A stretch of 64,000 nucleotides of DNA from Haemonchus contortus (taxonomy: Eukaryota; Nematoda; Chromadorea; Rhabditida; Trichostrongylidae): NCBI GenBank assembly GCA_000469685.2, contig LS997564.1, positions 42,116,240-42,180,239 on the forward strand, in the 5' to 3' direction. The position numbers were made by a program, and so were the translations under genes. Under the pieces are notes generated by a model that worked only from the letters and a program-made list of their open reading frames with translations, was not told where the DNA came from and searched no databases. Every line of letters starts with the position of its first letter. Within the stretch, counting starts at the first letter, position 1. This document shows, in pieces, positions 38,349 through 49,609 of this stretch.

Positions 38349-39244
38349 TCAATCTTTTCAATACTTTTTAATGTTCTTTCATTGTTGTTTATACGGAACG
38401 ACATTTCAGCTCAATAGCAAGGAAATTTATCCAGTTGCTGGTCAAGGACCACATTCCTCGTGGCTTCCTGGTATTGCCAGCTTCCACTACTTAAGAAACC
38501 TTTTTAGTCAGCATACACAACAGAGTTCGTAGCCATTACGAATCGCGTCAACCCCAGCCAAAACAGTGTGAAATTCACAAAAACAGTATTTCAGCAGTGA
38601 TCTGAACATTTACCCAACAACTCCACCATTACTACACACTACTCCTAGTCGTAAAATACTCAAATCATATGTTTGGATCCGTATTACTTAGTTCCCATGA
38701 TGAATTTCCGTTCTGATATGAAAGGCAACGGATCACAACGTCACTATCCAGCATAGATCCCTCGGTGTAGAAATTGAAGTAAATTTATTTTGTCATGGTC
38801 TTTCTGGAGTAAAAAGTGATAGCATTTCACTGCGAGATTAATTCGCATCGTATGCTGCAGTGAACAGACTCGTAGTATGGAGGCCTGTGTAATTGTATTT
38901 TTAGTCGTTATCTCGGAAGACAGTACTTGGCGACCGGATTAGCAGGATGGAGCGAGTAGAGAGCGAACGCATCATAAACATCAACACTGCAGTACCTGTA
39001 TTGGCGTCTAGAAGTCTGCTGAGCGTACATTCATTGGGGTTGGGACTGCTGCACCACTGCTACATTCTTGGGTCAACATAGAATCCCCTGTCCATTCGGG
39101 GAATGGTGATAGGTGGATGTGTCATGCAGTGGATACAATCTCTGTGCCCTTTTTACGCCCTACTTAGATAGTCTTTCTATATGGCAGCTGCAAGTATGGT
39201 GCGCATGGATCATACACATTCATCCTAGAGAAAAACCTCAGAAA
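38349..39244. other. No gene seen
   Basis: AT-rich sequence between the piggyBac copy and a foldback element. No exon, hairpin or tandem repeat worth naming was found. Confidence 0.4.
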
Positions 39245-39646
39245 CAATTTTGGGACTATTTACCCTTTACTGCCCCTCTTTGTTGAGAATGGGCTGGATT
39301 TCTACCGAATTTTCTCAAAGAAGATGAAACCGGCTAGAAACCTTTCTACAGGGGTAATTTGACCCGTAGAACACGAATATTGCATCCATTTGTTATAAGA
39401 ATGCCTAGCGCTTGCGCTACAGGCGCCTGTGCCAAGTCACTGGGTCACCGCTCCTGCTGAAAACTTGCCCCTAACTAGTGTCCCAGGCGTTTTCATGATG
39501 AGTGGATGCGATATTCGTGTTCTACGGATCAAATTACCTCTCTGAGCAAGTTTCTAGCCGGTTTCACCTTCTTTGAAAAAATTCGATAGAAATCCAGCCC
39601 TTTCTCGACAGAGTGGGGCAGTAAAGAGTAAATAGTGCCACAATTC
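39245..39646. mobile_element. Foldback element with 144-bp arms
   Basis: The left arm 39245-39388 and right arm 39503-39646 are imperfect reverse complements of equal length (CAATTTTGGGACTATTTACC... against ...GTAAATAGTGCCACAATTC). The 114-bp centre contains a further GC-rich palindrome (TAGCGCTTGCGCTA). There is no coding capacity. The form is that of a MITE or foldback element. Confidence 0.85.
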
Positions 39647-39837
39647 TTAATGAGAACTTCACTATCAACAAACCCCTTCCATCAGATGAAGCTAGCGGGA
39701 GAGTAGCCCTTCCCCTCCCCTTTGCAAACGATCTGCTTGTATGCAGGAACTGTAATGTTAGTGCTCGGAATCTGGACCATTTCGCAAAAAAATCGCTACG
39801 TCCCGTTGGTTGCTTTTAGGCTTCAACGATTCAACCG

Positions 39838-39895
39838 ACGTCCGTCCGTCGCGTGCTTGCGGACGAATGGACGACATTAGTTGAATCGATGAGGT
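39838..39895. repeat. Imperfect hairpin in the bZIP 3' flank
   Basis: GATTCAACCGACGTCCGTCC pairs imperfectly with GGACGACATTAGTTGAATC across a short GC-rich loop. It lies about 250 bp downstream of the bZIP stop codon. Confidence 0.5.
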
Positions 39896-40140
39896 CTGAA
39901 AGCAACCGTTCAATTCGTAACACCAATCAATGATATAAAAATTACAAGGACGCTCAACATCAAATCTGATGAAAGTTTTTAACATTAGAATCCTTTACTA
40001 CATAATAAATTAAACATAACAAGAGACGCAAAACACCGTATAACTGAGATTGACATCGAAGTACACAACACCATAAAAGTACCACAGACGAAAGCTGCGA
40101 AAAACTACACCCCAAAACAGCCACATGCATTTACATATCT

Positions 40141-40909
40141 TTACGAAAACGAAGCCGACTTAGACACAACCATAAGTACCATTCGTTTATAATCAGCTAC
40201 CTGGTGCTCCAAAGAGCTGAGCAGTGTTTTTAATTCAATATTACGTCGTTCTAGCACTTCCTTCTGAACTCGCATCTCTCGCATTTTCTCCGCTCGTTTT
40301 TGACGAGAACGTTGAGATGCAAGATTATTCTTGTCGCGCCTTTTTCTATACTCATTAAAGGCGTCGGTAGTTGAGTCGGAAGAGTAGGGTGAATAGTGCG
40401 GCACAGTTGAGTGGACGGAACCTCAAAAAAGAAGCATCAAAAACAATGAAAATTATACTCACATTTTTAAAGGGCACCTTGTAGAAAAAGAGGAAACTTA
40501 CCACTTGAATGATTGCGATGTCTTGTAGGTGTCGGAGTGGTTGAAACTGTTAATGTTTCACAAAGATCAGGGAAGAATTCTTCAACAGGATCGGTACTGG
40601 AAGGCGACAAGTACTCGCAAGCGGAAGAATGGGTGCCACTTTCGGATAATGGATGTGGGGCTGTAAAATCGTTGACACTAGTGGTGATGCAGGGTGTGCT
40701 GTGGAGATACGTATCCAGCATAGTGATATCGCAGTCCAATGCTGCGGTAATATCGTCAAGATCAACTAGGTAGCCGTCGCTCGGCGAATGGAGGGCGTAG
40801 ATGTCGTGCGAGTACGGTGGAGTTTCAGCGAGTCCAAAATCGTTATGCGACAAGTTTACTTCTTCAAACTGTAGGTCGGTTTCCGGAACGTAGCTCAACG
40901 TTGCACTGT
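40141..40909 (-). CDS. bZIP transcription factor, partial (first exon not found)
   Basis: Two exons join in phase: 40909-40502 and 40421-40141 (the donor G plus GT forms a glycine codon), at least 228 residues. The N-terminal part is acidic and Ser/Thr/Pro-rich (LDDITAALDCDITMLDTYLH), like an activation domain. The C-terminal exon carries the basic region KRRDKNNLASQRSRQKRAEK with the N-x7-R signature. A zipper follows with Met, Leu, Leu, Leu and Tyr at seven-residue spacing, 9 residues after the invariant Arg. The frame upstream of 40909 runs into a TTTCTTTCAG acceptor, so the methionine just beyond it is not the start. The true first exon lies upstream and I could not identify one of the required phase. 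It is a nuclear DNA-binding protein; I cannot assign it to a named bZIP gene. Confidence 0.85.
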
Positions 40910-41468
40910 CTGAAAGAAAGGACAAGAAGATTTTGCCATAACGTCTATTGTCTAAGTCAAATCGCCCTCAATAATTATGAAACATCTCGAGTTTTGAGAA
41001 TGAGCATTTCATCGTCGATTGTAACGATGTACCTCAAACCAATCAAATCTACGAACGTCGGCCGTTGATTTTGCCAACTTTTGCCATGATTGTCTATGAG
41101 ACCTCAGCTGGCACGATGCTCCACCTTAATTTCGAGCCTTGGAATTGCACGCCATAGAACCAGCGAAACGAGAGGTCACAATTCTTAAGTGAGTAATATT
41201 GAAAAAGGTAAAACGGGCGAGTGGATCGGTCAGAGCGGCCACCTTTCCGCATTTCGGCCCATTTTGATAACCAACCATAGCCCCTTAGATCGATGAAAAC
41301 TAGATGATGAAGTGTGGCCGATTAGATGCAGATGATGACTGATCCTTGGTGTATTTATTATCCAGAGATAACGGGTAAGAATCAGGAGCACCTTTCAGAG
41401 TAAAATCCTAGTAATAGGCTCTCGAATGAAAAATTGAATTGAACATCCTACTTATATAATCGGCTAAG
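40910..41468. other. Upstream region of bZIP gene; first exon unresolved
   Basis: A GTACAT donor-like site on the minus strand near 41033 follows an open frame, but its phase (0 or 2) does not fit the phase-1 acceptor at 40909. No other feature is seen. Confidence 0.35.
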
Positions 41469-41583
41469 TGTGTCTGTTGGTGTGTGTGTGTTGTGTGTGT
41501 GTGTTGTGTGTGTGCTGTGTTGTTGTGGGTGTTGTGTGTGTGTGTTGTGTGTGTATGTGTGTGTGTATGTATGTGTGTGTGTC
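41469..41583 (+). repeat. GT microsatellite, interrupted
   Basis: About 115 bp of TGTGTG interrupted by TTGTGT, GCTG and TATG. It directly precedes the 41.59-kb repeat, as a shorter GT-rich run does at 6.3 kb, so it is probably part of that family. Confidence 0.9.
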
Positions 41584-41584
41584 T

Positions 41585-41840
41585 GACCGGAAATTCATAA
41601 CTCCTGCCTCCGTGATCCTAGAGCTCTCGAACTTGGTAGGAGTACGCGGCAGGATAGGAACACTAATGGTGGGTGGCAGGACCAGACCCCGCCCACAGTG
41701 GGCGGAGTTTTAGCGAAAATTCTAAACTTCTGTCTCCGTGGACCTAGAACGTTCAAATTTGGTAGGAGTTATGGGAACAGGATGGGAACACTCACTGTAG
41801 GTGGCAGGAAAGGCCACAGGGGCGGTGTTTGCGCGAAAAT
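41585..41840 (+). repeat. Dispersed repeat, two diverged tandem units of ~125 bp
   Basis: Unit 1 (about 41590-41714) and unit 2 (about 41715-41834) share, in order, GAAA-TTC-TAA-CT-CTG, CTCCGTG, CCTAGA, TTGGTAGGAGT, CAGGAT-GGAACACT and GTGGCAGGA. A single diverged copy is at 6.3 kb. No coding potential is visible. Confidence 0.75.
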
Positions 41841-42111
41841 TGCCAATTTGGTCATATGGCGTTCAGTATTCCAATTGCGGAGGAAAAGAGAAAATTTCAC
41901 GGAGATACGCTTCCTTAGCCCATCTGTCCTTTTTTTTCTCTGAATAATCGCCTTTGTGATATGATACGATGTTCTTACCGGACACAGCCAAGGTGGCTTA
42001 CAGAAAAAATCGCTTTCAATTCGGAGCTAATACTGAGGGTGTAGGGCTTTCAAGGAAAAAGGAGAATCCGAAGTGTTATTTACGCATAGCTGATTTCTTT
42101 ACAGAAAGGAC

Positions 42112-42171
42112 CGCCCGGCGAAGCCGGGCGACATCATAAGAAGGAGTGAAGCCCGGCGTTAGCCGGGCGGC
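42112..42171. repeat. Pair of GC-rich palindromes (CCCGGC-GCCGGG)
   Basis: CGCCCGGCGAAGCCGGGCG (42112-42130) and GCCCGGCGTTAGCCGGGCGG (42151-42170) are two small hairpins 20 bp apart that share their stem. They stand out sharply against the AT-rich surroundings. Confidence 0.8.
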
Positions 42172-42779
42172 CCGACTGGTTGAACTATATTTTGTAAATA
42201 CAGGCAACTACTTCACATAGCATTGGATACGTTCCTTTTCACCTTCACTGAACGCCTATTGGACCAGATCCCCTACTCCAAAGGAGTTGACCCCTATCTA
42301 ACATCAATCAGGAAATGGAGTGAACAAGCCAAAATAAGCATAGGTCAGAGATTATGACAAGATTAAGAAAAAAAAGTCAATCGCGCAACCCAAAACTGTT
42401 AGTGTGTCATGTATATGGTATCCAAGTCTATTAAGCTCCAGAGCAGAGAAATGGCAAAGGACCGTCATAAAAGACACCACGGATCCGCGTCGTGAACTTT
42501 TCTATATGATAGGATTCTATCTTCGTTTATATTTCACAGTGTAGCGTATAGTTCTTTGATGCCAATTTCTTGGTAGAACAACGAATCGCTGTCTTTGAAC
42601 GAGGACACCGGGATGTTGCTTAGAGAGACGTGAAATACAAAACCTCCCATGACAGCTATCGATAGTGCGTATTAGAGAGCACGTCTTTTCAAGCGGGGCT
42701 ACGTCTATGGCATCCACTCAGGACAAGATCATACAGCAAACGTTGGCAAAATACTACGGCGAGGCTGTGTAGATTTGAT

Positions 42780-42839
42780 TGGCTGCTTTCGTGTTTCGAC
42801 GTGCGTGCCGGCACGCACGTCGAAGTATGGAAGCAGCCA
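42780..42839. mobile_element. Foldback element, family A, minimal 60-bp copy
   Basis: TGGCTGCTTTCGTGTTTCGA at the left and the complementary CGAAGTATGGAAGCAGCCA at the right, around a perfect GACGTGCGTGCCGGCACGCACGTC core given here in parts: GACGTGCGTGCC then GGCACGCACGTC. The termini match copies at 7141 and 53761. Confidence 0.85.
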
Positions 42840-42957
42840 TATTGGCTTCATTTACCTAACTACAAAATTGCAAAAAGGCATTTTGAACCGCCAAAATATG
42901 TGTGAGTTGGAAGCTAGAAATCAACCACAAACGCGTGGAAAAAACTGAAGGTGTTAC

Positions 42958-43301
42958 TTAATTCATTCTAACATACCGATCATCCTCGACTTGCGATCTG
43001 AACAACAATTCGTCGCTATCATATTCGTCGAATTCACAATTAAATCGACACTTGACTGGTCTATCAAGTGGTCGCCGTGACACGAACTACAAGAGTAAGA
43101 TACAATGATTTTACCCATTACGTGAGATATACTTACTTTTGCCAATCGTACATAAGACTTGGCGCTTCTGCCAAGTGCAGATTTGCCACAGATCCTCGCG
43201 TTGGAGTTGTTGTCTGTGGCCCTGACAAAAATGCGTCGGGTACTGCATCGTGACAACAGCTCGCCCGAGGAGAAGTGCTTTCTTGAGACCGTGTTGAACA
43301 T
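42958..43301 (-). CDS. Possible 3' exons of an unknown gene
   Basis: I do not recognise the protein. Two exons join in phase 0 across a short 51-nt intron (GTAAGTATA...CTTGTAG): at least 43301-43137, then 43086-42958, giving about 97 residues. They begin MFNTVSRKHFSSGELLSRCS and end in an acidic tail (CEFDEYDSDELLF, then VRMN and stop). All three frames of the first exon are open for a stretch. I chose the one that stays open through the strong splice and has non-repetitive composition. The frame continues upstream of the ATG, so it may be longer. A candidate earlier exon with good splice sites is 44370-44281 (VFGTREVPIDSHQAARIKDN). A cytoplasmic tail of a larger protein is possible. Confidence 0.35.
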
Positions 43302-43899
43302 TGTAACGAGCAAAAGACGAAAAGATCTTCTTCCTGCTCAAGTGACAATACGCGTGCTTGTTACCAAGCGAGACGAAGCGCCTGAAATGGAAACCACACA
43401 TGATTTCATGGAAAAACGATCCCATCAACATTGAGGCACTGCTCATTAAATTATCAAGGTCCAAACTACAGGGAAACAACACCAAGTACTCCATCCCTGA
43501 CAGGCGCTGGCAGAGAGACGTGCAGGATCAAGGTGCAGGAGTTCAAGTCAATGCATAAACTAGGTCACCGCGGTATGCTCGTGTCAAGCCGCACTGCAGT
43601 AACGAAACTAGGGAAGCCCAACAGCCTTGACAGTCGTCTCAAGACGCTTCACTTCAACATGGCTGTCAAAATCTTAGAACGTTCGACAGAAGCCTCCGCG
43701 CTCTACTATATATTTTCGACGCAATGGTTTGCAGACCAATTCCTAACCAAAAAAATCTAGACTATCCATATTCAGCACAACGATCTTGAGGCAACTCCTA
43801 ACACAACCCCTGAACTTCCAGGAAACTCTCGTACCAGGACGAGTGATTAGGCATGTGAGGGATATTTGGGCAAGCCGTCCAAATACCGGGTATGTGGGC

Positions 43900-44133
43900 C
43901 TACGTGCGTCCGAGGATGAGCGCGGCAAATTGTGCGGCTAAGTTCGTAACGGTCTGAACGATTAGCGCCTATTAATGGAGCCCAAATCTGAAGTAGAGCA
44001 GATTAGAAGGATCATCTGACACTACTGAACTACTCCGCTTCAAGTTTGTGCCCCGAAAATTGGCGTCAGAGTTGGATAAACCGTCACGAAGTTCGCCGCG
44101 CAAGTTGCCGCGCGCGTCCTCGGACGCACGTAG
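43900..44133. mobile_element. Foldback element, family B, copy 1
   Basis: The left end CTACGTGCGTCCGAGGATGA and the right end, ending TCCTCGGACGCACGTAG, form arms of about 48 bp that are near reverse complements. The middle includes CAAATCTGAAGTAGAGCAGA. The copy at 61331-61515 shares both the arms (GGCAAATTG-GCGGC-AA-TTCGT) and the middle (AGATTTGAAGTAGAGTAGAT). Non-coding. Confidence 0.8.
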
Positions 44134-44159
44134 TGCCCGTCCCCACCTCTTACCCCTCA

Positions 44160-45337
44160 AAAAGTGCTAGAAACTAGTTTTCTATCATCACCGTACACTG
44201 TGGTAACGCGATCGCCTTGTTCTGGAAAGATTTTTTAACAAGAAGGGAAAAAAGAAAAGTGAAAAAAGAGAGGAACTCACGGGTAGGAGCACGAGTTTTG
44301 TTCCTAACTGGTTGTCTTTGATACGAGCTGCTTGGTGTGAGTCTATTGGGACCTCTCTGGTCCCGAAAACCTTAAATGACAATATGACAGAAGTATTCAG
44401 TTTAAACAAAACATTAGTCAGGTTCGACTCGTATGCAATGAATACACGGCTTATTGGTTAGCTGTCATGAGGATAGGTGTTAATCCTGCTTATGAAACGT
44501 GTCAAGCCAATTGCCACTCATAAGCTGCTTTCAGACCTTAACCATTCATCCGTCCGTCCGTCCATTCAGCGCGTGCCCACGAGAGGAGTAAATTGAAGTC
44601 GCAGTTTATGAATTTTAGGTAGATCGTTTTACATGAATGATGGGAGTGATAGTACAGAACAAGGCATACGTGGCGATGAAAAAGGGAGAATCGGCTGATT
44701 TAAAGCCGTGCAGCACCAAAACAGCATCATGCGCATGCTAAAAAGCTTGAGAGATGTGAAAACAGACTTGGGGGAGGGCACCCCGGGTGTGGTGCGTTAG
44801 GAACGAAATGGTCGCGTCGCGGTGAGAGCGGCGTCGCGCGCGAAGGAGTGTAGCAGGATGCAGCAGTGGGTAAGAAATTCAAGGACAAAAGTACTAATAG
44901 TAGAATTATGCATAAAATAATGATCGCATATCGATTGAGCCGTATGAAGAACGCTAGAGCTGTAATAACGGGGAATGAGTCGTCCGCGACAGCCGCGTGC
45001 GGCAAATCGATTACCCAAAATCGTTCCTAACGCCCGTCTCCCGGGCACCCCTCGTATTGGGCGCAAGAATGCAAAAGAGAGGTAGCTGACTTTGAGTTCA
45101 CTTTGACGCAGTTCTTAGCCAGAAGTATGTAGTTTTCAACCCAAGCTCTAGACGAGGAGGGACTTCGTGTAAGTGAGACGATCACCTCAACCATTGAACA
45201 TCCAGTTGTCTCACGCAACCCTAGCACTTCAGTCTAGGTGCGGGCATCGGGCACTGCTGGCATCACAAAACAGGTTTCGGCTTCCGATGAGTTTGGGACA
45301 CACGAATTTGAGCGGTTACTCGGGCGCGCTGTCCTTC
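44160..45337. other. No firm gene; GC-rich repeat family C copy inside
   Basis: Apart from the tentative 44370-44281 exon noted under the unknown gene, this holds a repeat at about 44775-45055. Its arms contain AGGAACGAAATGGTCGCGTC and its complement-like CGATT-CCCAAAATCGTTCCT, plus GCGACAGCCGCGTGCGGCAA. The reverse complement of its left part closely matches 54960-55015. Confidence 0.5.
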
Positions 45338-45852
45338 ACGGTGATGGGTGAAAATGTAGTTGGGAGGGGCCACGCGGCGGCGCGACACTTTCCTCGTCTG
45401 GCGCTCTCCCCAGCGAGATAGCAGTGGGCCTGAGTCTGGGAAGGAATGGTGAGGTTACACTGATGTGTTTCGAAATTTGGAACAAACTAACTCTTGACAC
45501 ATGTTGATATGTTTGCATATGATGGATACTCTTCTACTGAGCCGATAAAACCTATTTTTTAAGGAGGGGAGGGGCTCCGGGGTGGGTGAGATGGTTATCT
45601 CGTGCAAAAAGCTGGGATGAGATAAAAGTTGAACGTCCAATTGGCTCACCCACCCCGGACCCCCTCCCCTTCCTAAAATTAGGTGAAAAACACGCAGTTT
45701 TAACATAAAAGAACTATGAAACGTCCCTAAACACCATTACGGGCTCGCCTAATCTTCCTTGTTTACTATCTCGCCGGGGAGGGCACAGACATGCAAAGGC
45801 GCCGCGCCGCCGCGTGGCCCCCCCCCCCAACTACATTTTCACCCGGTGATGC
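45338..45852. mobile_element. Nested inverted-repeat element
   Basis: The outer arms, 45338-45423 (ACGGTGATGGGTGAAAATGT, then AGTTGGGAGGGGCCACGCGG) and about 45768-45852 (its reverse complement with a longer C run), enclose a second inverted repeat, 45549-45588 against 45643-45681 (GGGGTGGGTGA / TCACCCACCCC). No transposase is present, so the element would be non-autonomous. Confidence 0.75.
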
Positions 45853-47278
45853 ATCTTACCTACACGGTAATAAGCATAGCACAGGCAGAAGAATCACGAT
45901 GGATTTCACCGCCCGTTCTCCAATACATGCGACGTGCCTGAGAGACAGCTCTGGCTGGTGTATTGCAAATTTACCGGACGCCGAGATCAAACTTCAGTTA
46001 ACATCACTACCCCGGTAACACATTGACTTATGATGTATTGCGGCATCCTTTGCGATAAATTCGAAGCACGAGTTTGGGTTAAGATTACAACAGCCGTAGG
46101 GGAGCAATAGTAAGTCAGGCCAACTGGATCAAACCTGCACTTCATAGGTTCAAAAAACATCACTATTGGTTACCGAGAGTAGAACGCCAGTACTACTGTC
46201 GTTAGCTTTAGAAGAAGTGTCCTACCCACATGCAGATGTTGTCAATGAGTTCATCCCTAACGTAGTTCTAGAAGAACTACGAAGAAGTCAAGAAGTCAAC
46301 CTGAGATGGGAAGAGCACCAACAGAAATGGGACAGAAGCATCGACTGTCAAAGGCCCCGCCCTTATTGCACAACCTTCTGCAATCGCTTAAAGGACGCGA
46401 AAACGAGTGTGCCGACGAGCAGAGACCGTCAAGAGAGTACACGAACAAGGAGGGTCTGGGGTAGTGATGCAGAGGTGCTGAGTCATCGTGAGTCGATTCC
46501 GCCCAGAGGTCCGATAAGAACGGTAATCCGGCATGTGCCAGCTTGATCTGCTCGAAATGGGAAACGTACGCGGGGAAGGAATATGATGCAAAAGGCACCC
46601 AAAGGAAAACCGTTGGGAACCACGAACATCTAAAGCGGACTGATTTGGCTTTCGACTAGAGTGGCGTGGGATGGGAGGTTGTACGACAAGTGCATGTTCC
46701 TTCATTTGGCCGGAAAATTGTTCCACCGGAAGGATTACCCTCATCGGCTCTCTGCATGGCAACTTCTGAAAAGAATGGGCTACCTCTTGCTTCCTTCATT
46801 ACACATCTGCTGCTTTGTAACGGCAAATGTGAAAAATATAAAGTATGTCCGAAAGCAATGTTCGATTTCGCTTGGGTAAAATAATTTGAGTACAATTATT
46901 GTAAGGATACGAGCAAGTACCTGCACCGGTGGTGCGGTCGTGGGAACGGAGCCGTGCCACGGTGGGAATCATTCAAACCACTACGCAAAAGTATTGACGC
47001 AGCGACACAATGTCATCCTGAAGCATAGGAAGTGAAGGAAATCAGGAAGAATCTTGTCCAAGAGCAGAGTTCGCCAATTCCTCATTGCGTCGCACTAGAG
47101 GGATTACTATGGCATGACACTTTTCCAAAGTCGACAGTTTTTTTTCTCATAAAATACGGAAAAAGCTTTAATTTGTTCATCTGCTGGCAACAGTTTATGA
47201 TTGCGATCATAAGCAGAAGGTAAAGTAGATAGTTTCGAGAGAGATTACCCGAGAAAACCAAAACAACCGTTCTTTTTG
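45853..47278. other. No supportable gene
   Basis: A 126-codon plus-strand frame at 46166-46546 overlaps equally long minus frames and shows no motif, so I do not call it. No repeats are apparent. Confidence 0.4.
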
Positions 47279-48056
47279 ACTAAATGGGTATTATCGTTGA
47301 GGCCCGAACCAAAAGTAGAAGGGTCTAGAGCTGGCAGCAGACGTCTCCTACTTTTCTTTCTTTCATGACTGGGATCTTTCCGTGTTCGAGTTTCTAGGAG
47401 TTGTTGCAAATGGACCAGCGTGTTCGGGCTTGGAGAGGGCTCTATGGGTGAGCCATAGATCAGTAGGTTCAAACTACTCTCAGGGCCCTGGAGAGACGTT
47501 GTCACCAGGGCGAAATGCCCACTGCTTCGCGCTAAACGCTCAAAGCTCTACTTTGGAAGCGCCCAACTACCACAACCATCCACTGGAGATTCGAATCTCA
47601 TTCTCACACTGCGCGCTCGGCCAAGCAGTGGGAACATTTACATGAACCAGCGAAAAACTGCTCAACTCCTGAAGAACAAGTGAACTGCCGTCTATCATTA
47701 CTTGACAACCATATGGATGAAAAACTCAGAACCAGCAGAGTATAAAGACTAACAAAAACCGAGTACCAAGGACGAGATATACTCTCGGCCGACAACGTTC
47801 AGCTATTTAAACGTTTCATTATGACCACATTTGTGAAGAACATGCTTCTGAATTTGAGCATTACATCTACGAAGAATAAAAAACGACAAGTAAAGAGTGG
47901 AAGAATGATAAATTGCCCTATTTACATGACAACATGTTAAGATATCCATGAATAACTTGTTCTCATTCCACAACGAGATCACGGGTTTCGGAAGTCGATT
48001 GAATTTCGAAGCGGTCCATAAGATTTCTCAAAATACGATAGTTCAAAGCTCCATTC
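47279..48056 (+). repeat. 778-bp direct repeat, copy 1 (flanks LINE)
   Basis: It is collinear with 49610-50387 at a constant offset of 2,331 bp, with no indel; I see one difference (A at 47471, G at 49802). Its right edge is exactly the point where the LINE reverse-transcriptase frame begins. Its own frames are short and not recognised. Confidence 0.95.
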
Positions 48057-49609
48057 CGGTATAATTTCGTATCCGCTGGAATTTCTTTTTAATTTGATGT
48101 TTTTCGGAGCCGTTGTCCCACCTAGTTGGCAACATGCCTATGTTGTTCCTATCAAAAAGAAACCTCCTTACGATAATCCGAGTAATTATAGGCCGGTAAG
48201 CATTACATCCTTCTTTTGTAGGTTGTTTGAAAAAATAGTTAAGAAGTCAATTGTCTGTCATCTTGAGACGAAACATATACTATCTGACAACCAACACGGA
48301 TTTAGGGAAAAAATGTCGACAGTTTCCCTGATGTTAGAAGCCCTAAACGATTGGACTACTGAACTAGATGCTAGAAACAATTTAGACGTCATCTATTTCG
48401 ATTTTGAGAAAGCGTTTGACAAGGTCAATCATAAGATTCTTTTGGGCAAGCTCACTCAAGTTGGAATCCATAGTAGAATAGTCAGATGGGTTGAAGAGTT
48501 TCTAAAGTGTCGGACATTTCAAGTTGTGGTTAACGGGGCTTTTTCCTCAATAAGAACTGCCTCGAGTGGTGTTCCTCAAGGAAGTGTTTTGTCGCCAATT
48601 CTTTTCAACATTTACACATTTGACTTACCTTTTGCTATTGAAAGTCAGGGAGTTCGTGTCAAAATGTTTGCTGACGATTTGAAAATCTATAGAACTTTGG
48701 AGAATGCTCTTCCCTCTCCTCTTCAGAATGCAATTGATGTTATTACCCAGTGGTCAGCGCTCAATAAGCTGCCTCTCTCAGTTAACAAAACTAAAGTGCT
48801 TCATCTGGGAGTATCGAATCCAAAAGTTCAGTACTGCATAAACGGTTCAGTTCTTGATTCAGCCGAGTCTGTCACTGATCTGGGATTCATTATCAATCAG
48901 AAGCTCAGCTTTGAGGAACACTTGAAAAACCTAGCGATGAAGGCAGAGCAAAGGGTATATCTTCTTTTCAAGTCACTTAAATCGAAAGATCCAACACTGC
49001 TTATAAAGGCGTATAAAATATACGTCCGCTCAGTACTGGAGTATGGCACATGTATTTACTTCCCTCATACAAAGGCGGCTGTAGATAGACTGGAAAGGGT
49101 ACAAAACAATTTCACCAGAAGGTTGTTCATTAGGTCGTTAGGGTTTACTTATAGCAGTATACCCAGAGGCGTCATCAGAAATAAAATGCTCAATTTAGAC
49201 TCACTTCATTTGAGGCGCAGGATTAATGACGTTTTGATGGTGTACAACATCATCAACAAGAGAATTAATTTAAATAGCCATCCATTCTTTCAAATGATCC
49301 CGACTAGGACTAGAGGAGACAAGTTCAAGCTTTCCTTCCGGCTTCCTAGGTCGTCGGTGGGTCGTAAGTTTTTCACTTTTCGAGCCGGGATGGAGTACAC
49401 AAGGATGAGCAGGGTTGTTAAGTTCTCGGCCTCATTCAGAAAGTTCAAAGGCGCTGTTTTCCGCTACCTCCATTTATCTCGCTGAGTTTGTGCCTTCTAC
49501 TGATATCAGTTTTATTTTGATACGTTGTGTCGTTGTTCTTTCTGTTGTCTTTTTTCTTTGTTTTTCTTTGTTTACCACCTGTTACCACATGTTGCTTGAC
49601 AGGTAATAA
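48057..49609 (+). mobile_element. 5'-truncated CR1/Jockey-like LINE with open reverse transcriptase
   Basis: An uninterrupted frame from about 48061 to 49485 encodes the RT fingers, palm and thumb but lacks everything upstream (endonuclease, first RT motifs). Visible motifs in order: NPSNYRPVSITS, HGFREKMSTVS, VIYFDFEKAFDKVNH (first catalytic Asp), SGVPQGSVLSPILFN, MFADDLKIYR (catalytic FADD), and the C-terminal YVRSVLEYGTCIY and RRLF-R blocks typical of this clade. The 3' end is T-rich and closes GACAGGTAATAAA, without a long poly-A or microsatellite. The open frame and near-identical flanks suggest a young insertion. Confidence 0.9.

Noticed and set aside
40910..40925. Methionine MSFLSD as start of the bZIP protein
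   Set aside because: It lies within the TTTCTTTCAG acceptor tract of the intron; the frame enters the exon only at 40909.
46166..46546. 126-codon plus-strand frame
   Set aside because: Opposed by equally long minus frames, without motif, splice sites or repeat similarity.
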